DNA of 64,000 nt. Source: Kitasatospora sp. SUK 42 (lineage in GTDB: Bacteria; Actinomycetota; Actinomycetes; Streptomycetales; Streptomycetaceae). Under the pieces are notes generated by a model, which searched no databases, had not been told where the DNA came from, and worked only from the letters and a program-made list of their open reading frames with translations. Made by a program: the position numbers and the translations under genes. The stretch is taken from assembly GCF_015776785.2 (NCBI RefSeq), contig NZ_LFMD02000003.1, positions 1,520,330 to 1,584,329 of the forward strand, given 5' to 3'. Shown piece after piece: positions 53,685-62,610 of the stretch. Numbering within the stretch: position 1 is the first letter of the stretch; every line of letters starts with the position of its first letter.

Positions 53685-54563
53685 CTAGTTCTTCTGGATC
53701 TGGTCGAAGGAGAGCTCGACCGGGGTCTCCCGGCCGAAGATCTCGACCAGGCCCTTGACCTTCTTCGAGTCGGGGTTGATCTCGTTGATGGTCGCCTGGA
53801 GGGTCGCGAACGGACCGTCGGTGACGGTGACCGAGTCGCCGACCTCGAAGTCCAGCACCTGGACCTCGACCGGGCGGACCGGCGAGGCCTTGCCGGCCTC
53901 CTTGGCGGCCTGACGCTCGACGTCGGGGGCGAGCATCTTGACGACCTCGTCCAGGGTCAGCGGGTACGGGTCGTAGGCGTTGCCGACGAAGCCGGTGACA
54001 CCCGGGGTGTTGCGCACGACGCCCCAGGACTCCGGGGTGAGGTCCATGCGCACCAGGACGTAGCCGGGGAGCTTGTTCTGGCGGATGGTCTTGCGGTCGC
54101 CGTTCTTGATCTGGACGACCTCCTCCTGCGGCACCTCGGCCTGGAAGATGTACTCCTCGACGTTCAGCGAGACGGCGCGCTGCTCCAGGTTCTGCTTCAC
54201 CCGGTTCTCGTAGCCGGCGTAGGTGTGGATCACGTACCACTCACCCGGCATGAAGCGCAGGTCCTCGCGGAACTTGGCGACGGGGTCGACCTCGACCTCG
54301 GCCTCGGCCTCGGCAGCGTCCTCGGCGACGGCCTCCTCGGCGGCGAGCTCCTCGTCGCCCTCCACGTGCAGCGCGGCCTCCTCGGCGGGCTCGCCGGCCT
54401 CGGCCTCGTCGTACGCCTCGACCTCGTCCTCGTCGCTGTCCGCGGCGTCCACGATCTGCTCGGCGGACTCGGCGTCGTCAGCCAGCTCGGCCGCGTCCAG
54501 CTCGGCGGCGACATCCGCCTCGCGGACGGTCTCGTCGGCGTCGTACAGGGGGGACTCAGACAC
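53685..54563 (-). CDS. nusG: Transcription termination/antitermination protein NusG
   Basis: A 292-residue NusG. Residues 1-100 form a strongly acidic, Glu/Ala/Asp-rich extension (for example [21 protein letters not shown]) that is usual in actinobacteria and absent from E. coli NusG. Then come the NGN domain ([49 protein letters not shown]) and the KOW domain ([22 protein letters not shown]). It binds RNA polymerase and Rho or S10. It follows secE by about 210 nt, with a hairpin between. Confidence 0.96.
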   Translation of the reverse strand: MSESPLYDADETVREADVAAELDAAELADDAESAEQIVDAADSDEDEVEAYDEAEAGEPAEEAALHVEGDEELAAEEAVAEDAAEAEAEVEVDPVAKFREDLRFMPGEWYVIHTYAGYENRVKQNLEQRAVSLNVEEYIFQAEVPQEEVVQIKNGDRKTIRQNKLPGYVLVRMDLTPESWGVVRNTPGVTGFVGNAYDPYPLTLDEVVKMLAPDVERQAAKEAGKASPVRPVEVQVLDFEVGDSVTVTDGPFATLQATINEINPDSKKVKGLVEIFGRETPVELSFDQIQKN

Positions 54564-54713
54564 GGTGGCTGCTTCTTTCCTGGAGATGGTGAAGGTGGCG
54601 CTCTCCGAAACCGGACCGGCGCGCGGCCGCTCGCGCGGGCGCCAGGAGAGGTCTCGGAGACTTCAACAGTACCGAGTCCACGGTACGCGCGCGTACGTCC
54701 GCCGCCGACAGCT

Positions 54714-54744
54714 CGACCCGGGCCGAGGAATTCGGCCCGGGTCG
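54714..54744 (-). terminator. secE-nusG hairpin
   Basis: An inverted repeat with perfect 13-bp arms (54714-54726 and 54732-54744) and a 5-nt loop lies 29 nt after the secE stop and about 150 nt before nusG. It could be a terminator or attenuator. No U-tract follows on the minus strand. Confidence 0.65.
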
Positions 54745-54772
54745 GGAGGTGTTTCGGAGGTGGGGCGGCCGG

Positions 54773-55099
54773 TCAGCCGAAGACGAAGAGGCTCAGCTTG
54801 GAGAAGCCGTAGTCCAGGCCGGCCACGATGCCCATCATGACCACGACGAAGGTGACCACGACGCTCGTGTAGCTGGTGAGCTCGCCCTTGGTGGGCCAGA
54901 CGACCTTGCGCAGCTCGGCGATGATCTGGCGGTAGAACAGGGCCATCCGCGCGAACAGGCCCTTCTTGGCCCGCTTGCCGGACTTCTTCTGCTTGCCGGA
55001 CTTCTTCTCGCCCTCGACGGGCGTGCTCTCGGCAGCGCCCTCGGCCCCCTCGGGGTTGCCGCTCTCAGGCGTTGCGGTGGAGCCCGTGGTCTCCGTCAC
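54773..55099 (-). CDS. secE: Preprotein translocase subunit SecE
   Basis: A 108-residue SecE. Residues 1-45 are a soluble, Lys/Gly/Ser/Glu-rich tail, then the amphipathic helix FYRQIIAELRKVVWPTKGELTSY (conserved WPT) and one membrane helix (VVVTFVVVMMGIVAGLDYG). It clamps SecY in the general secretion channel. It is placed between tRNA-Trp and nusG, as is common in bacteria. The ATG start leads MTETTGSTATPESG. Confidence 0.96.
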   Translation of the reverse strand: MTETTGSTATPESGNPEGAEGAAESTPVEGEKKSGKQKKSGKRAKKGLFARMALFYRQIIAELRKVVWPTKGELTSYTSVVVTFVVVMMGIVAGLDYGFSKLSLFVFG

Positions 55100-55250
55100 T
55101 CGTCCTCACCTGAATCCGGGTCCGGCCGAACATCACCTGCGTACCCGGAACAGGCACGAGCGGTCGGCTTAAGCGGTGCTGATCGGTGCCTTCTCCGCGT
55201 CAAGCCCGCTCACTCCTGTGGAGCGAACGGGCTGGAAACGAATCGAGCAG

Positions 55251-55323
55251 CAGGGCAAGAGGGACTCGAACCCCCAACCGCCGGTTTTGGAGACCGGTGC
55301 TCTACCAATTGAGCTATTGCCCT
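55251..55323 (-). tRNA. trnW: tRNA-Trp (CCA anticodon)
   Basis: A 73-nt cloverleaf: acceptor AGGGCAA pairs with TTGCCCT, G is the discriminator base, the D arm is AGCTCAATTGGTAGAGCA, and the anticodon loop CTCCAAA reads CCA. The T arm has GGGGGTTCGAGTCCC with the TTCGA loop. CCA is not encoded at the 3' end. On the minus strand TAGGTT (55352-55357) lies about 29 nt upstream of its 5' end and could be its -10 box. Confidence 0.97.
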
Positions 55324-55608
55324 ACGGAACCTCGCGGCTCCGGTGGCGACCAACCTACCGCATCTCCCCCCGCTGTCTGTACAGGCGGTGAAAGCTCCGG
55401 TTCTTTTTCGGCGGGCCGTCGATCAGTGAGTGTACGTGGTCGGGGGGTGTTTGGTCGAACCTCTTATTCCGGGGCCACCCCCCGCCCGACGGATCTGCGG
55501 CCGGGCGCGGCGGACACCGGCGGATCGGCGGGGCCGCGATGCGGACGGAGCCGTACGGATGCTGGAACCGCCATGCCCGGTCCGTCCCGGTTCTGCGACG
55601 ATGCAGGC

Positions 55609-56856
55609 ATGAGCGCTTCCACCCCGCAGCCCGACCCTTCCATCCGTCCCGCCGACCGCCGGGTCTCCGCCCGGATCGGCGCGATCGCCGAGTCCGCGAC
55701 CCTCGCCGTGGACGCCAAGGCCAAGGCACTCAAGGCGGCCGGCCGGCCGGTGATCGGCTTCGGTGCCGGCGAGCCCGACTTCCCCACGCCGGACTACATC
55801 GTCGAGGCGGCCGTCGAGGCCTGCCGCGACCCGAAGAACCACCGCTACACCCCGGCGGGTGGCCTGCCCGAGCTGAAGGCCGCGATCGCCGCCAAGACGC
55901 TGCGCGACTCCGGCTACGAGGTGGACGCCTCCCAGGTGCTGGTCACCAACGGCGGCAAGCAGGCCATCTACGAGGCCTTCGCCGCGATCCTGGACCCGGG
56001 CGACGAGGTCATCATCCCGGCCCCGTACTGGACCACCTACCCGGAGTCGGTCCAGCTGGCCGGCGGTGTCCCGGTGGAGGTCGTGTCCGACGAGACCACC
56101 GGCTACAAGGTCTCGGTCGAGCAGCTGGAGGCCGCTCGCACCGAGAACACCAAGGTGGTGCTGTTCGTCTCGCCGTCCAACCCGACCGGCGCGGTGTACA
56201 CCGAGTCCGAGGCCGAGGCGATCGGCCGCTGGGCGCTGGAGCACGGTCTGTGGGTGCTCACCGACGAGATCTACGAGCACCTGGTCTACGGTGACGCCAC
56301 CTTCACCTCGCTGCCGGCCCTGCTGCCCGAGCTGGCCGACAAGTGCATCGTGGTCAACGGGGTCGCCAAGACCTACGCGATGACCGGCTGGCGGGTGGGC
56401 TGGGTGATCGGCCCCAAGGACGTGATCAAGGCCGCGACCAACCTCCAGTCGCACGCCACCTCGAACGTCTCCAACGTCGCCCAGCGGGCCGCGCTGGCCG
56501 CCGTCGCGGGCGACCTGGACGCGGTCGCCGAGATGCGCGAGGCCTTCGACCGCCGCCGCAAGACCATCGTGCGGATGCTGAACGAGATCGAGGGCGTCAT
56601 CTGCCCCGAGCCCGAGGGCGCGTTCTACGCGTACCCGTCGGTCAAGGGCCTGCTGGGCAAGGAGATCCGCGGCAAGCGCCCGCAGACCTCCGGCGAGCTG
56701 GCCGCCCTGATCCTGGACGAGGCCGAGGTCGCGGTCGTCCCGGGCGAGGCCTTCGGCACCCCGGGCTACCTGCGGCTCTCCTACGCGCTCGGCGACGCCG
56801 ACCTGGTCGAGGGCGTCAGCCGGGTCCAGAAGCTGCTCGGCGAGGCCCGCGACTGA
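55609..56856 (+). CDS. Pyridoxal-phosphate aspartate aminotransferase
   Basis: A 415-residue class I aminotransferase of the 1b aspartate/prephenate type. It contains [17 protein letters not shown] (near residues 46-62), [13 protein letters not shown], the [10 protein letters not shown] substrate/cofactor motif, [13 protein letters not shown] (Asp for the PLP ring) and the Schiff-base Lys254 in [14 protein letters not shown]. It interconverts aspartate and oxaloacetate with glutamate; some members also act on prephenate. The ATG at 55609 was chosen because homologues start near MSASTPQPD; the long upstream frame overlaps tRNA-Trp. It ends at a terminator with a UUCG loop. Confidence 0.95.
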   Translation: MSASTPQPDPSIRPADRRVSARIGAIAESATLAVDAKAKALKAAGRPVIGFGAGEPDFPTPDYIVEAAVEACRDPKNHRYTPAGGLPELKAAIAAKTLRDSGYEVDASQVLVTNGGKQAIYEAFAAILDPGDEVIIPAPYWTTYPESVQLAGGVPVEVVSDETTGYKVSVEQLEAARTENTKVVLFVSPSNPTGAVYTESEAEAIGRWALEHGLWVLTDEIYEHLVYGDATFTSLPALLPELADKCIVVNGVAKTYAMTGWRVGWVIGPKDVIKAATNLQSHATSNVSNVAQRAALAAVAGDLDAVAEMREAFDRRRKTIVRMLNEIEGVICPEPEGAFYAYPSVKGLLGKEIRGKRPQTSGELAALILDEAEVAVVPGEAFGTPGYLRLSYALGDADLVEGVSRVQKLLGEARD

Positions 56857-56973
56857 CGCCGGTCCGATCGGCTCGCACCGGTCCGGTGGGTTGACTCCGG
56901 GCCGTCGGGTTGACGCCGGGCCGGGTCGGTTCCGGTACGGACGTCAACTCGCCGCACGGGATTCACCCGGCGC

Positions 56974-57015
56974 ACCGCCCTCTTTCACCCCTTCGGGGGA
57001 TGGAAAGAGGGCGGT
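56974..57015 (+). terminator. Hairpin terminator with UUCG tetraloop
   Basis: Outer arms of 13 bp (56974-56986 and 57003-57015, perfect) enclose an inner CCCC-TTCG-GGGG stem-loop (56988-56999), a classic UUCG-capped hairpin. It lies between the aminotransferase gene and the downstream adenosine deaminase gene; read-through could still feed the latter. Confidence 0.85.
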
Positions 57016-57032
57016 TCCCGTTTGGGGGTCAC

Positions 57033-58088
57033 ATGCGGCAATATCAGCGAATGGAACGCCTGTTGAACCCGCGAGACGTCAGGGGCCTCCCGAAGGCCCA
57101 CCTGCACCTGCACTTCACCGGCTCGATGCGGCCCGCCACCCTGCTGGAGCTGGCCGACAAGCACGGCGTCCGGCTGCCGGAGGCGCTCAGCTCCGGCGAG
57201 CCGCCCCGACTGCGGGCCACCGACGAACGCGGCTGGTTCCGCTTCCAGCGCCTGTACGACACCGCCCGCTCGGTGCTCCGGGACGAGGAGGACATCCGCC
57301 GGCTGGTCCTGGAGACCGCGCAGGACGAGCGGCGCGACGGCTCCCGCTGGCTGGAGATCCAGGTCGACCCGACCTCCTACGCTCCCCGGCTCGGCGGGCT
57401 GATCCCCGCCCTGGAGCTGATCCTGGACGCGGTGGACGGCGCCGCCGAGGCCACCGGGGTGGGCATCCGGGTGCTGGTCGCGGCGAACCGGATGAAGTCC
57501 CCGATGGACGCCCGGACGCTCGCCCGGCTCGCCGTCCGGTACGCCGACCGGGGCGTGGTCGGCTTCGGACTGTCCAACGACGAGCGCCGGGGCCTGGCCC
57601 GGGACTTCGACCGGGCCTTCGAGATCGCCCGCAAGGGCGGGCTGCTGGCCGCCCCCCACGGCGGCGAGCTGGCCGGCCCGGAGTCCGTCCGGGACTGCCT
57701 GGACGACCTGGGCGCCGGCCGGATCGGGCACGGCGTGCGGGCCGCCGAGGACCAGCGGCTGATGGCGCGGCTGGCCGACCGCCAGATCACCTGCGAGGTC
57801 TGCCCCTCCTCCAACGTCTCGCTCGGCGTGTACGAGAACCCCGAGGAGGTGCCGCTGCGCCGGCTGTTCGACGCCGGGGTGCCGCTGGCCCTGGGCGCGG
57901 ACGACCCGCTGCTGTTCGGCAGCCGGCTGGCCGCCCAGTACGACCTGACCCGCGACGTCCTGGGCTTCAGCGACGCCGAACTCGCCGAGCTCGCCCGGCA
58001 GTCGGTGCGCGGCTCGTGCGCGCCCGAGGGCGTCCGCAAGGAGCTGCTGGCGGACATCGACGCTTGGCTGGTGGGCGCTCCCGCCTAG
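57033..58088 (+). CDS. add: Adenosine deaminase family protein
   Basis: A 351-residue metal-dependent deaminase. Zinc ligands are in KAHLHLHFTG (residues 21-30), HGGE, GHGVRA and the ALGADDPLLFG segment (the Asp that binds zinc and the catalytic site). The SWLEIQVDPTSYA-type and ERRGLARDFDRAFEIARKGG segments are of the Add family. It should convert adenosine to inosine; related enzymes act on adenine or futalosine-type compounds. The start is uncertain: ATG 57033 has GGGGG 4 nt before, ATG 57051 (MERLLNPRD) has none. Confidence 0.9.
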   Translation: MRQYQRMERLLNPRDVRGLPKAHLHLHFTGSMRPATLLELADKHGVRLPEALSSGEPPRLRATDERGWFRFQRLYDTARSVLRDEEDIRRLVLETAQDERRDGSRWLEIQVDPTSYAPRLGGLIPALELILDAVDGAAEATGVGIRVLVAANRMKSPMDARTLARLAVRYADRGVVGFGLSNDERRGLARDFDRAFEIARKGGLLAAPHGGELAGPESVRDCLDDLGAGRIGHGVRAAEDQRLMARLADRQITCEVCPSSNVSLGVYENPEEVPLRRLFDAGVPLALGADDPLLFGSRLAAQYDLTRDVLGFSDAELAELARQSVRGSCAPEGVRKELLADIDAWLVGAPA

Positions 58089-58128
58089 GGCTCGCCCCCG
58101 CCGGGGCCTGTCCCCTGGAGCTTGACCC

Positions 58129-59172
58129 CTAGAGCTTGACCCCGACCATCACCGGCTCGTTCACCAGCTCCACCCCGAAGGCCTCGCGGACCCCGTCCCG
58201 GATCTCCCGGGCCAGCGCCAGCAGGTCCTCGGCGGTGGCCGAACCGCGGTTGGTGAGCGCCAGGGTGTGCTTGGTGGAGAGCGTCGCCGGGCCGCTGCCG
58301 TAGCCCTTGCCGAAGCCCGCCTTGTCGATCAGCCAGGCCGCCGAGGTCTTGGTGCAGCCCTCCGGGGCCGGGTAGGCCGGGGCGTTCTCGGCGCCCGGGC
58401 GGGTGCGGAAGGACTCGTACTGCGCGGCCGTGAGCACCGGGTTGGTGAAGAAGGAGCCGGCCGACCAGGTGTCGTGGTCCGCCGGGTCCAGCACCATGCC
58501 CTTGCCGGCGCGCAGCCCCAGCACCGCCTCGTGGGCCTGCTCCAGCGGCACCCGCTCGTCCTGCTCGACGCCGAAGTGCCTCGCCACCTCCGCGTACCGG
58601 ACCGGGGTGGAGAGCCCCGCGTGGTCCTCCAGGGCGAACCGCACCCGCAGCACCACGTAGCGATCCGACTCGGCCTTGAAGCGGCTGTGCCGGTAGGAGA
58701 ACGCGCACTCGGCGTTCGTCAGCGTGACCACCTCACCGGCCGTGCGGTCGTACGCGACCACCTCGGTGATCGTCTGGGCGACCTCCTGGCCGTACGCGCC
58801 GACGTTCTGCACCGGGGTGGCGCCGGCCGAGCCGGGGATACCGGCCAGGAACTCGATGCCGGCCAGGCCGTGCTCACGCACCGCGCGGGCGACCGCCTCC
58901 GACCACACCTCGCCGGCCGCCAGCTCCAGCACGGTGCCGTCCAGGGCGAAACCGGTGGTGGCGATCCGCAGCACGGTGCCGGGGTAGCCGGCGTCGCCGA
59001 TCACCAGGTTCGAGCCGCCGCCGAGGACCAGCAGCGGCTCGCCGGCCGCGTCCGCCTCGCGGACGGCGGCGATCACCTCGTCGTCGGTGTGCGCGGTCAC
59101 CAGGCGGCGGGCCGGGCCGCCGAGCCGGAGCGTGGTCAGCGGGGCGAGGGGGGCGTCGTTTTCTACCAGCAC
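58129..59172 (-). CDS. murB: UDP-N-acetylenolpyruvoylglucosamine reductase
   Basis: A 347-residue type I MurB starting with GTG (MLVENDAPLAPLTTLRLGGPA). FAD binding is by LVLGGGSNLVIGD (about residues 44-56) and AGIPGSAGATPVQNVGAYGQE. YRHSRFK and SAGSFFTNPV (catalytic Ser) are present, and a C-terminal Glu (NEPVMVGVKL) is expected for protonation. It reduces UDP-GlcNAc-enolpyruvate to UDP-MurNAc for peptidoglycan. AAGGGG precedes the start. The frame runs on upstream into the exporter pseudogene, which is an artefact. Confidence 0.95.
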   Translation of the reverse strand: MLVENDAPLAPLTTLRLGGPARRLVTAHTDDEVIAAVREADAAGEPLLVLGGGSNLVIGDAGYPGTVLRIATTGFALDGTVLELAAGEVWSEAVARAVREHGLAGIEFLAGIPGSAGATPVQNVGAYGQEVAQTITEVVAYDRTAGEVVTLTNAECAFSYRHSRFKAESDRYVVLRVRFALEDHAGLSTPVRYAEVARHFGVEQDERVPLEQAHEAVLGLRAGKGMVLDPADHDTWSAGSFFTNPVLTAAQYESFRTRPGAENAPAYPAPEGCTKTSAAWLIDKAGFGKGYGSGPATLSTKHTLALTNRGSATAEDLLALAREIRDGVREAFGVELVNEPVMVGVKL

Positions 59173-59195
59173 GCCCCTTAGCGTACGGGGGCGAC

Positions 59196-59225
59196 GAGGA
59201 GCCGCCTCCCGGGAAGCGGCTCCTC
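59196..59225 (-). terminator. Hairpin terminator after the exporter gene
   Basis: Inverted repeat with 10-bp arms (59196-59205 and 59216-59225) and a 10-nt loop that can itself pair. It lies between the stop of the disrupted exporter and murB. Confidence 0.7.
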
Positions 59226-59234
59226 GTGGGGGTC

Positions 59235-60840
59235 TCAGGCCTTGACCGGCTCGATCACCGGCTGCCCGGCGTCCCCGGCGCCCTCGCCGCCGGTCGGCTC
59301 GCCGTCCGTCGGCTCGGCGCCGGCGGGCGCCTTCGCCCGGCGCGGCAGCAGCAGCGCGCACAGCGCCGCCACCAGGACCACCCCGGCGCCGACGTACAGC
59401 GCGGGCACCAGCCCGTCGACGAAGGACCGCTCCGAGCCGTACCCACCCTGCGCCGAGAACACCGCCGACAGCACGGCCACGCCGAGCGCGCCGCCGACCT
59501 CGCGCAGCGCGTTGTTGGCGCCGGAGGCGATGCCCTGCTCCTGAGGCCGGACGCTGTCCATCACCAGGGCGGCGGTCGGCGCGAAGTAGAGCGACATGCC
59601 GATGCCGCAGAGCACCACGGCGGGCACCACCGGGCCGTACTCGTAGTGCGGGTGCGCACCGGTGATCACCCCGTAGAGCGCCAGGCCGAGGGCCTGCAGC
59701 ACCAGTCCGGTGACCACGACCGGGCGGCCGCCGAAGCGGTCGGCCAGGATGCCCGCGATCGGCGCGACGATCAGCGGCATGCCCGTCCACGGGAGCATCC
59801 GGATGCCGGCCTCCTGCGGGGTGTAGCCGCCCGCGGTCTGGAGGTGCTGGCTGATCAGGAAGATCGAGCCGAACATCCCGAGGAACATCAGCAGTCCGGA
59901 GCCGTTGACCGCGGAGAACGCCCGGTTGCGGAACAGCCGCATCGGCAGCATCGGGTGCGCGGCCCAGCGCTGCTCGTACAGCACGAAGGCGATCAGCAGC
60001 GCGACGCCGGCGCCCAGCGAGACCAGCACCAGCGGGCTGGCCCAGCCGTCCGGGTTGCCGCGGATCAGGCCGAGCACGACGCCGAACAGGCCGAGGCTCA
60101 CCAGCAGCGTGCCGATCGCGTCCAGGGTGGCGGCGCCCCGGCTCTCGCGCAGCCGCAGGGCGGCCAGCGGCACCAGGACGACGCCGACCGGGACGTTCAC
60201 CCAGAAGATCCACTGCCAGGAGAAGTGCTCGGTCAGGGCGCCGCCGACCAGCGGCCCGGTGGCGACGGCCAGGCCGTTGACACCGGACCAGATGCCGAAG
60301 GCCAGCCCGCGCTTGGCCGCCGGTATCGCGGTGGTCAGCAGGGTGAGGGTGAGCGGCATCGACACCGCGGCCCCGGCACCCTGGACGGCGCGGGCGGCGA
60401 TCAGCGCGCCGATGCCCGGCGAGAGCGCGGCCGCGGCGGAGCCGGCGGTGAAGAGGGGTGAGCCCGAACAGGAAGATCCTGCGGCGGCCGAAGCGGTCGC
60501 CGAGCGCCGCGCCGAACATCAGCAGCACGGCGAAGGCCAGGGTGTAGGCGCTGACCGTCCACTCCAGGTCGGACAGCCCGCCGCCGAGGTCCTCGCGGAT
60601 GGACGGCAGGGCGGTGGTGACGACCAGGTTGTCCAGGCTGGCCATGAAGCCCGCGATGCTGGTGATCACCAGGGTCCAGACGCCGAGCCGGCCGAGGCCT
60701 GGCGCCTGCGGGGACTCCTTCTGTTCCGGCTTCCCCGGCTCCCCCGACTTCCCCAACTCCCCCGGCTTCTCCGACTCCCCCGGCTTCTCCAGGAGCTCGG
60801 AGCCTTCCGAGCTCTCCGACACGGCGTCGTTCTCCGGCAT
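59235..60840 (-). pseudogene. DHA2 (EmrB/QacA-type) multidrug exporter gene with a one-base frameshift
   Basis: The N-terminal half (MPENDAVSESSEGSELLEKP, a Pro/Glu/Gly/Lys-rich tail, then WTLVITSIAGFMASLDNLVV and the motif-A GDRFGRRRIFLFGL) is in one frame. The C-terminal half (LFTAGSAAAALSPGIGALIA, GAAVSMPLTLTLLTTAIPA, and so on) is in another. The switch falls at a run of four G (60455-60458): removing one base joins them smoothly as FGLTLFTAGS and gives an expected 534-residue, 14-helix protein. It is either a real inactivated gene or a homopolymer sequencing error. A TetR gene and an operator candidate lie upstream. Confidence 0.88.
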
Positions 60841-60864
60841 GTCGTCCCCCAGTTCCCCTCTAGG

Positions 60865-60883
60865 TAGTTATTGATCAATAACT
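60865..60883. promoter_or_regulatory. Operator candidate before the exporter gene
   Basis: TAGTTATTGATCAATAACT contains a perfect 18-bp palindrome (60866-60883), strikingly AT-rich for this genome. It lies 25 nt upstream of the exporter ATG. It matches the site before the tetR gene at 15 of 19 positions when compared with the opposite strand. Confidence 0.7.
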
Positions 60884-60927
60884 TCTGTGGGCCGCAAAAA
60901 CGGCCGCACGGCGCCGCCGCACGACCG

Positions 60928-61500
60928 CTAGTCGGCCGGCGCCTCGTCGGCCTCCGGCCCGAAGCCGTCCCAGACCCGGTGGTCCCGGGGGAAACCCGGC
61001 GCCACCAGCGTGTTGATCAGCATCCCGTAGGCCATGAAGGCGGTCGCGTCCTCCGTGCTGCCGCCCAGCCGGATCCGCACCCGGTCGAACAGGTCGAGCC
61101 ACCCGGCTCGGGCGGCCTCCCCGATCTCGTCCGCCTCCGCCGCCTCGCCCGCGAACACCGCGACGTAGAGCTGCATCTGCATCATCAGCTGCTCGCGGTC
61201 CTCGACCAGGCCGATGTACGCCTTGGACATCGCCTCAGCGGCCGCCTCGCCGGTCAGCCCGGCCGAGGCCTCGTCGAAGACCTGCCAGGTCTCCTCGATG
61301 CAGCGCTCGGCGGCGGCCTTGAAGATCGCCTGCTTGCCCGGGAAGAGCCGGAACAGGTACGGCTGCGAGACGCCCACCCGGCGGGCGATCGTCTCGGTGG
61401 AGGTCCCCCGGTAGCCGCTCCTGGCGAACTCGATCACCGCGGCCCGGATGACGCTCTCGCGCCGCTCCTCCGCGCTCATCCGCATGCTCGACTTCGCCAT
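60928..61500 (-). CDS. TetR-family transcriptional regulator
   Basis: A 190-residue regulator starting MAKSSMRMSAEERRESVIRAA. The helix-turn-helix (IEFARSGYRGTSTETIARRVGVSQPYLFRLFPGKQAIF, residues about 20-57) is of the classical TetR form; the C-terminal half is all-alpha and would bind a ligand. An earlier in-frame TTG (61521) lies inside the operator candidate and was rejected. It probably represses the adjacent DHA2 exporter gene and itself. The inducing ligand is unknown. Confidence 0.93.
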   Translation of the reverse strand: MAKSSMRMSAEERRESVIRAAVIEFARSGYRGTSTETIARRVGVSQPYLFRLFPGKQAIFKAAAERCIEETWQVFDEASAGLTGEAAAEAMSKAYIGLVEDREQLMMQMQLYVAVFAGEAAEADEIGEAARAGWLDLFDRVRIRLGGSTEDATAFMAYGMLINTLVAPGFPRDHRVWDGFGPEADEAPAD

Positions 61501-61508
61501 ACCCCGCA

Positions 61509-61527
61509 AGTTAGTGGCCAATCACTA
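61509..61527. promoter_or_regulatory. Operator candidate before the tetR gene
   Basis: On the minus strand TAGTGATTGGCCACTAACT lies 8 nt upstream of the tetR start and shares 15 of 19 bases with the site at 60865-60883. It contains an inverted pair TAGTG-N6-CACTA. The consensus of the two sites is TAGTNATTGNNCANTAACT. Position over the start region fits autorepression. Confidence 0.65.
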
Positions 61528-61579
61528 TCTACGCAAGCGGCGCAGCCGCGCCCGGAGCCCGCCGTACGGGCCCGGCGCG

Positions 61580-61599
61580 GCCGGCGTCGGGGCGCCGGC
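61580..61599 (-). terminator. Hairpin after the MaoC gene pair
   Basis: Perfect 7-bp arms (61580-61586 and 61593-61599) with a 6-nt loop, 7 nt beyond the stop of the second dehydratase gene. Flanking GC-rich bases can lengthen the stem. Confidence 0.55.
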
Positions 61600-61606
61600 C
61601 CCGGGC

Positions 61607-62029
61607 TCAGCCGAGCCGCACGACCGCCTGGGAGCGGCCGAGCACCTTCTGCCCGCCCGTGGTGGCCAGCAGGTCGACCTGCACCTTGCGGTCGTCCAGC
61701 TTCTTGACCACCTTGGCGGAGACCTCGACCACCGCGCCGACCCCGTCGTTGGGCACCGGCACCGGACGGGTGAAGCGGACGCCGTAGTCGACCACCGCGG
61801 CCGGGTCGCCGACCCAGTCGGTGACCACCCGGATCGCCTCGGCCATGGTGAACATGCCGTGCGCGATGACGTCCGGCAGGCCGACCTCCAGCGCGAACTT
61901 CTCGTTCCAGTGGATCGGGTTGAAGTCCCCGGAGGCGCCCGCGTACTGCACCAGCGTGGCGCGGGTCACCGGGAAGGACTGTGCCGGCAGCTCGGTGCCG
62001 ATCTCGACCTCGTCGTAGTTGATCGCCAT
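61607..62029 (-). CDS. MaoC-like hydratase (HadB-type)
   Basis: A 140-residue hot-dog-fold hydratase starting MAINYDEVEIGTELPAQSF. The catalytic signature is YAGASGDFNPIHWNEKFA (Asp and His of the R-specific hydratase motif) and AHGMFTMAEA. It fits the HadB partner of the mycobacterial (3R)-hydroxyacyl-ACP dehydratase. ATG 62029 has GGGGGAG 8 nt upstream; a GTG at 62038 overlaps the stop of the preceding gene but has poor spacing. Streptomycetes do not make mycolic acids, so the substrate is unknown. Confidence 0.9.
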   Translation of the reverse strand: MAINYDEVEIGTELPAQSFPVTRATLVQYAGASGDFNPIHWNEKFALEVGLPDVIAHGMFTMAEAIRVVTDWVGDPAAVVDYGVRFTRPVPVPNDGVGAVVEVSAKVVKKLDDRKVQVDLLATTGGQKVLGRSQAVVRLG

Positions 62030-62034
62030 GCCGC

Positions 62035-62493
62035 TCACTCCCCCGCCTCGTCGGCGGCCCGGGCCACCAGCGTCATGACCGACGTCACCACGTGCTCGCC
62101 GGTCTCGTCCACCACCTCGCCACGCACGGTGAGCACGTCGTTGCCGGCCAGCGACTTGATGTTGTCGATGGTGACCGCGACGGTCAGCCGGTCGCCGGCC
62201 TGCACCGGGCGGCTGTAGGTGAACTTCTGGTCGCCGTGCACCACCCGGCTGTAGTCCAGGCCCAGCTCCGGGTCCTCGACGACCTGACCGGCGGCGCGGT
62301 AGGTGATCACGAACGGGAAGGTCGGCGGGGCGATCACGTCCCGGTGGCCCAGCGCCTTCGCCGCCTCCGGGTCGGTGTACGCGGGGTTGGCGTCCCCGAT
62401 CGCGATCGCGAACTCGCGGATCTTCTCCCGGCCGACCTCGTACGGCTCGGTGGGCGGGTAGCTACGCCCGATGAAGGACGGGTCGAGCGCCAT
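62035..62493 (-). CDS. MaoC-like dehydratase N-terminal-type protein (HadA-like, UPF0336)
   Basis: A 152-residue hot-dog-fold protein starting MALDPSFIGRSYPPTEPYEV. It has the FASI-DH/MaoC-N pattern (REKIREFAIAIGDANPAYTD, then RDVIAPPTFPFVITYRA, HGDQKFTYSRPVQAGD). It lacks the D-H hydratase motif and should form a heterodimer with the HadB-type protein encoded 6 nt downstream. In mycobacteria the same order thrT, metT, rpmG, hadA, hadB is found. Its role here is not established. Confidence 0.9.
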   Translation of the reverse strand: MALDPSFIGRSYPPTEPYEVGREKIREFAIAIGDANPAYTDPEAAKALGHRDVIAPPTFPFVITYRAAGQVVEDPELGLDYSRVVHGDQKFTYSRPVQAGDRLTVAVTIDNIKSLAGNDVLTVRGEVVDETGEHVVTSVMTLVARAADEAGE

Positions 62494-62528
62494 GGCAGCT
62501 CCTCGAAACGCGGGTGGATACGAAAACA

Positions 62529-62568
62529 GCTCCGGACCGCACCCCTGGTGAGGGATGCGGCCCGGAGC
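62529..62568 (-). terminator. Hairpin between rpmG and the dehydratase genes
   Basis: Inverted repeat with 18-bp arms (62529-62546 and 62551-62568, two mismatches that allow G-U pairs) and a 4-nt loop, 43 nt after the rpmG stop. Confidence 0.75.
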
Positions 62569-62610
62569 CGAAGACCTGAATTCACACAGGCCCGGTGCCC
62601 TGCGAAAGGG

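Noticed and set aside
55186-55608. N-terminal extension of the aminotransferase
   Set aside because: It overlaps the tRNA-Trp gene and has no homology; ATG 55609 is the natural start.
58115-58143. Short direct repeat GAGCTTGACCCC at the murB stop codon
   Set aside because: A 14-bp spaced duplication over the stop region is probably a trivial slippage event with no clear role.
58129-60840. Apparent MurB-exporter fusion of 903 residues
   Set aside because: The exporter N-terminus and MurB happen to share a frame only because of the one-base shift; the middle part is out-of-frame exporter sequence.
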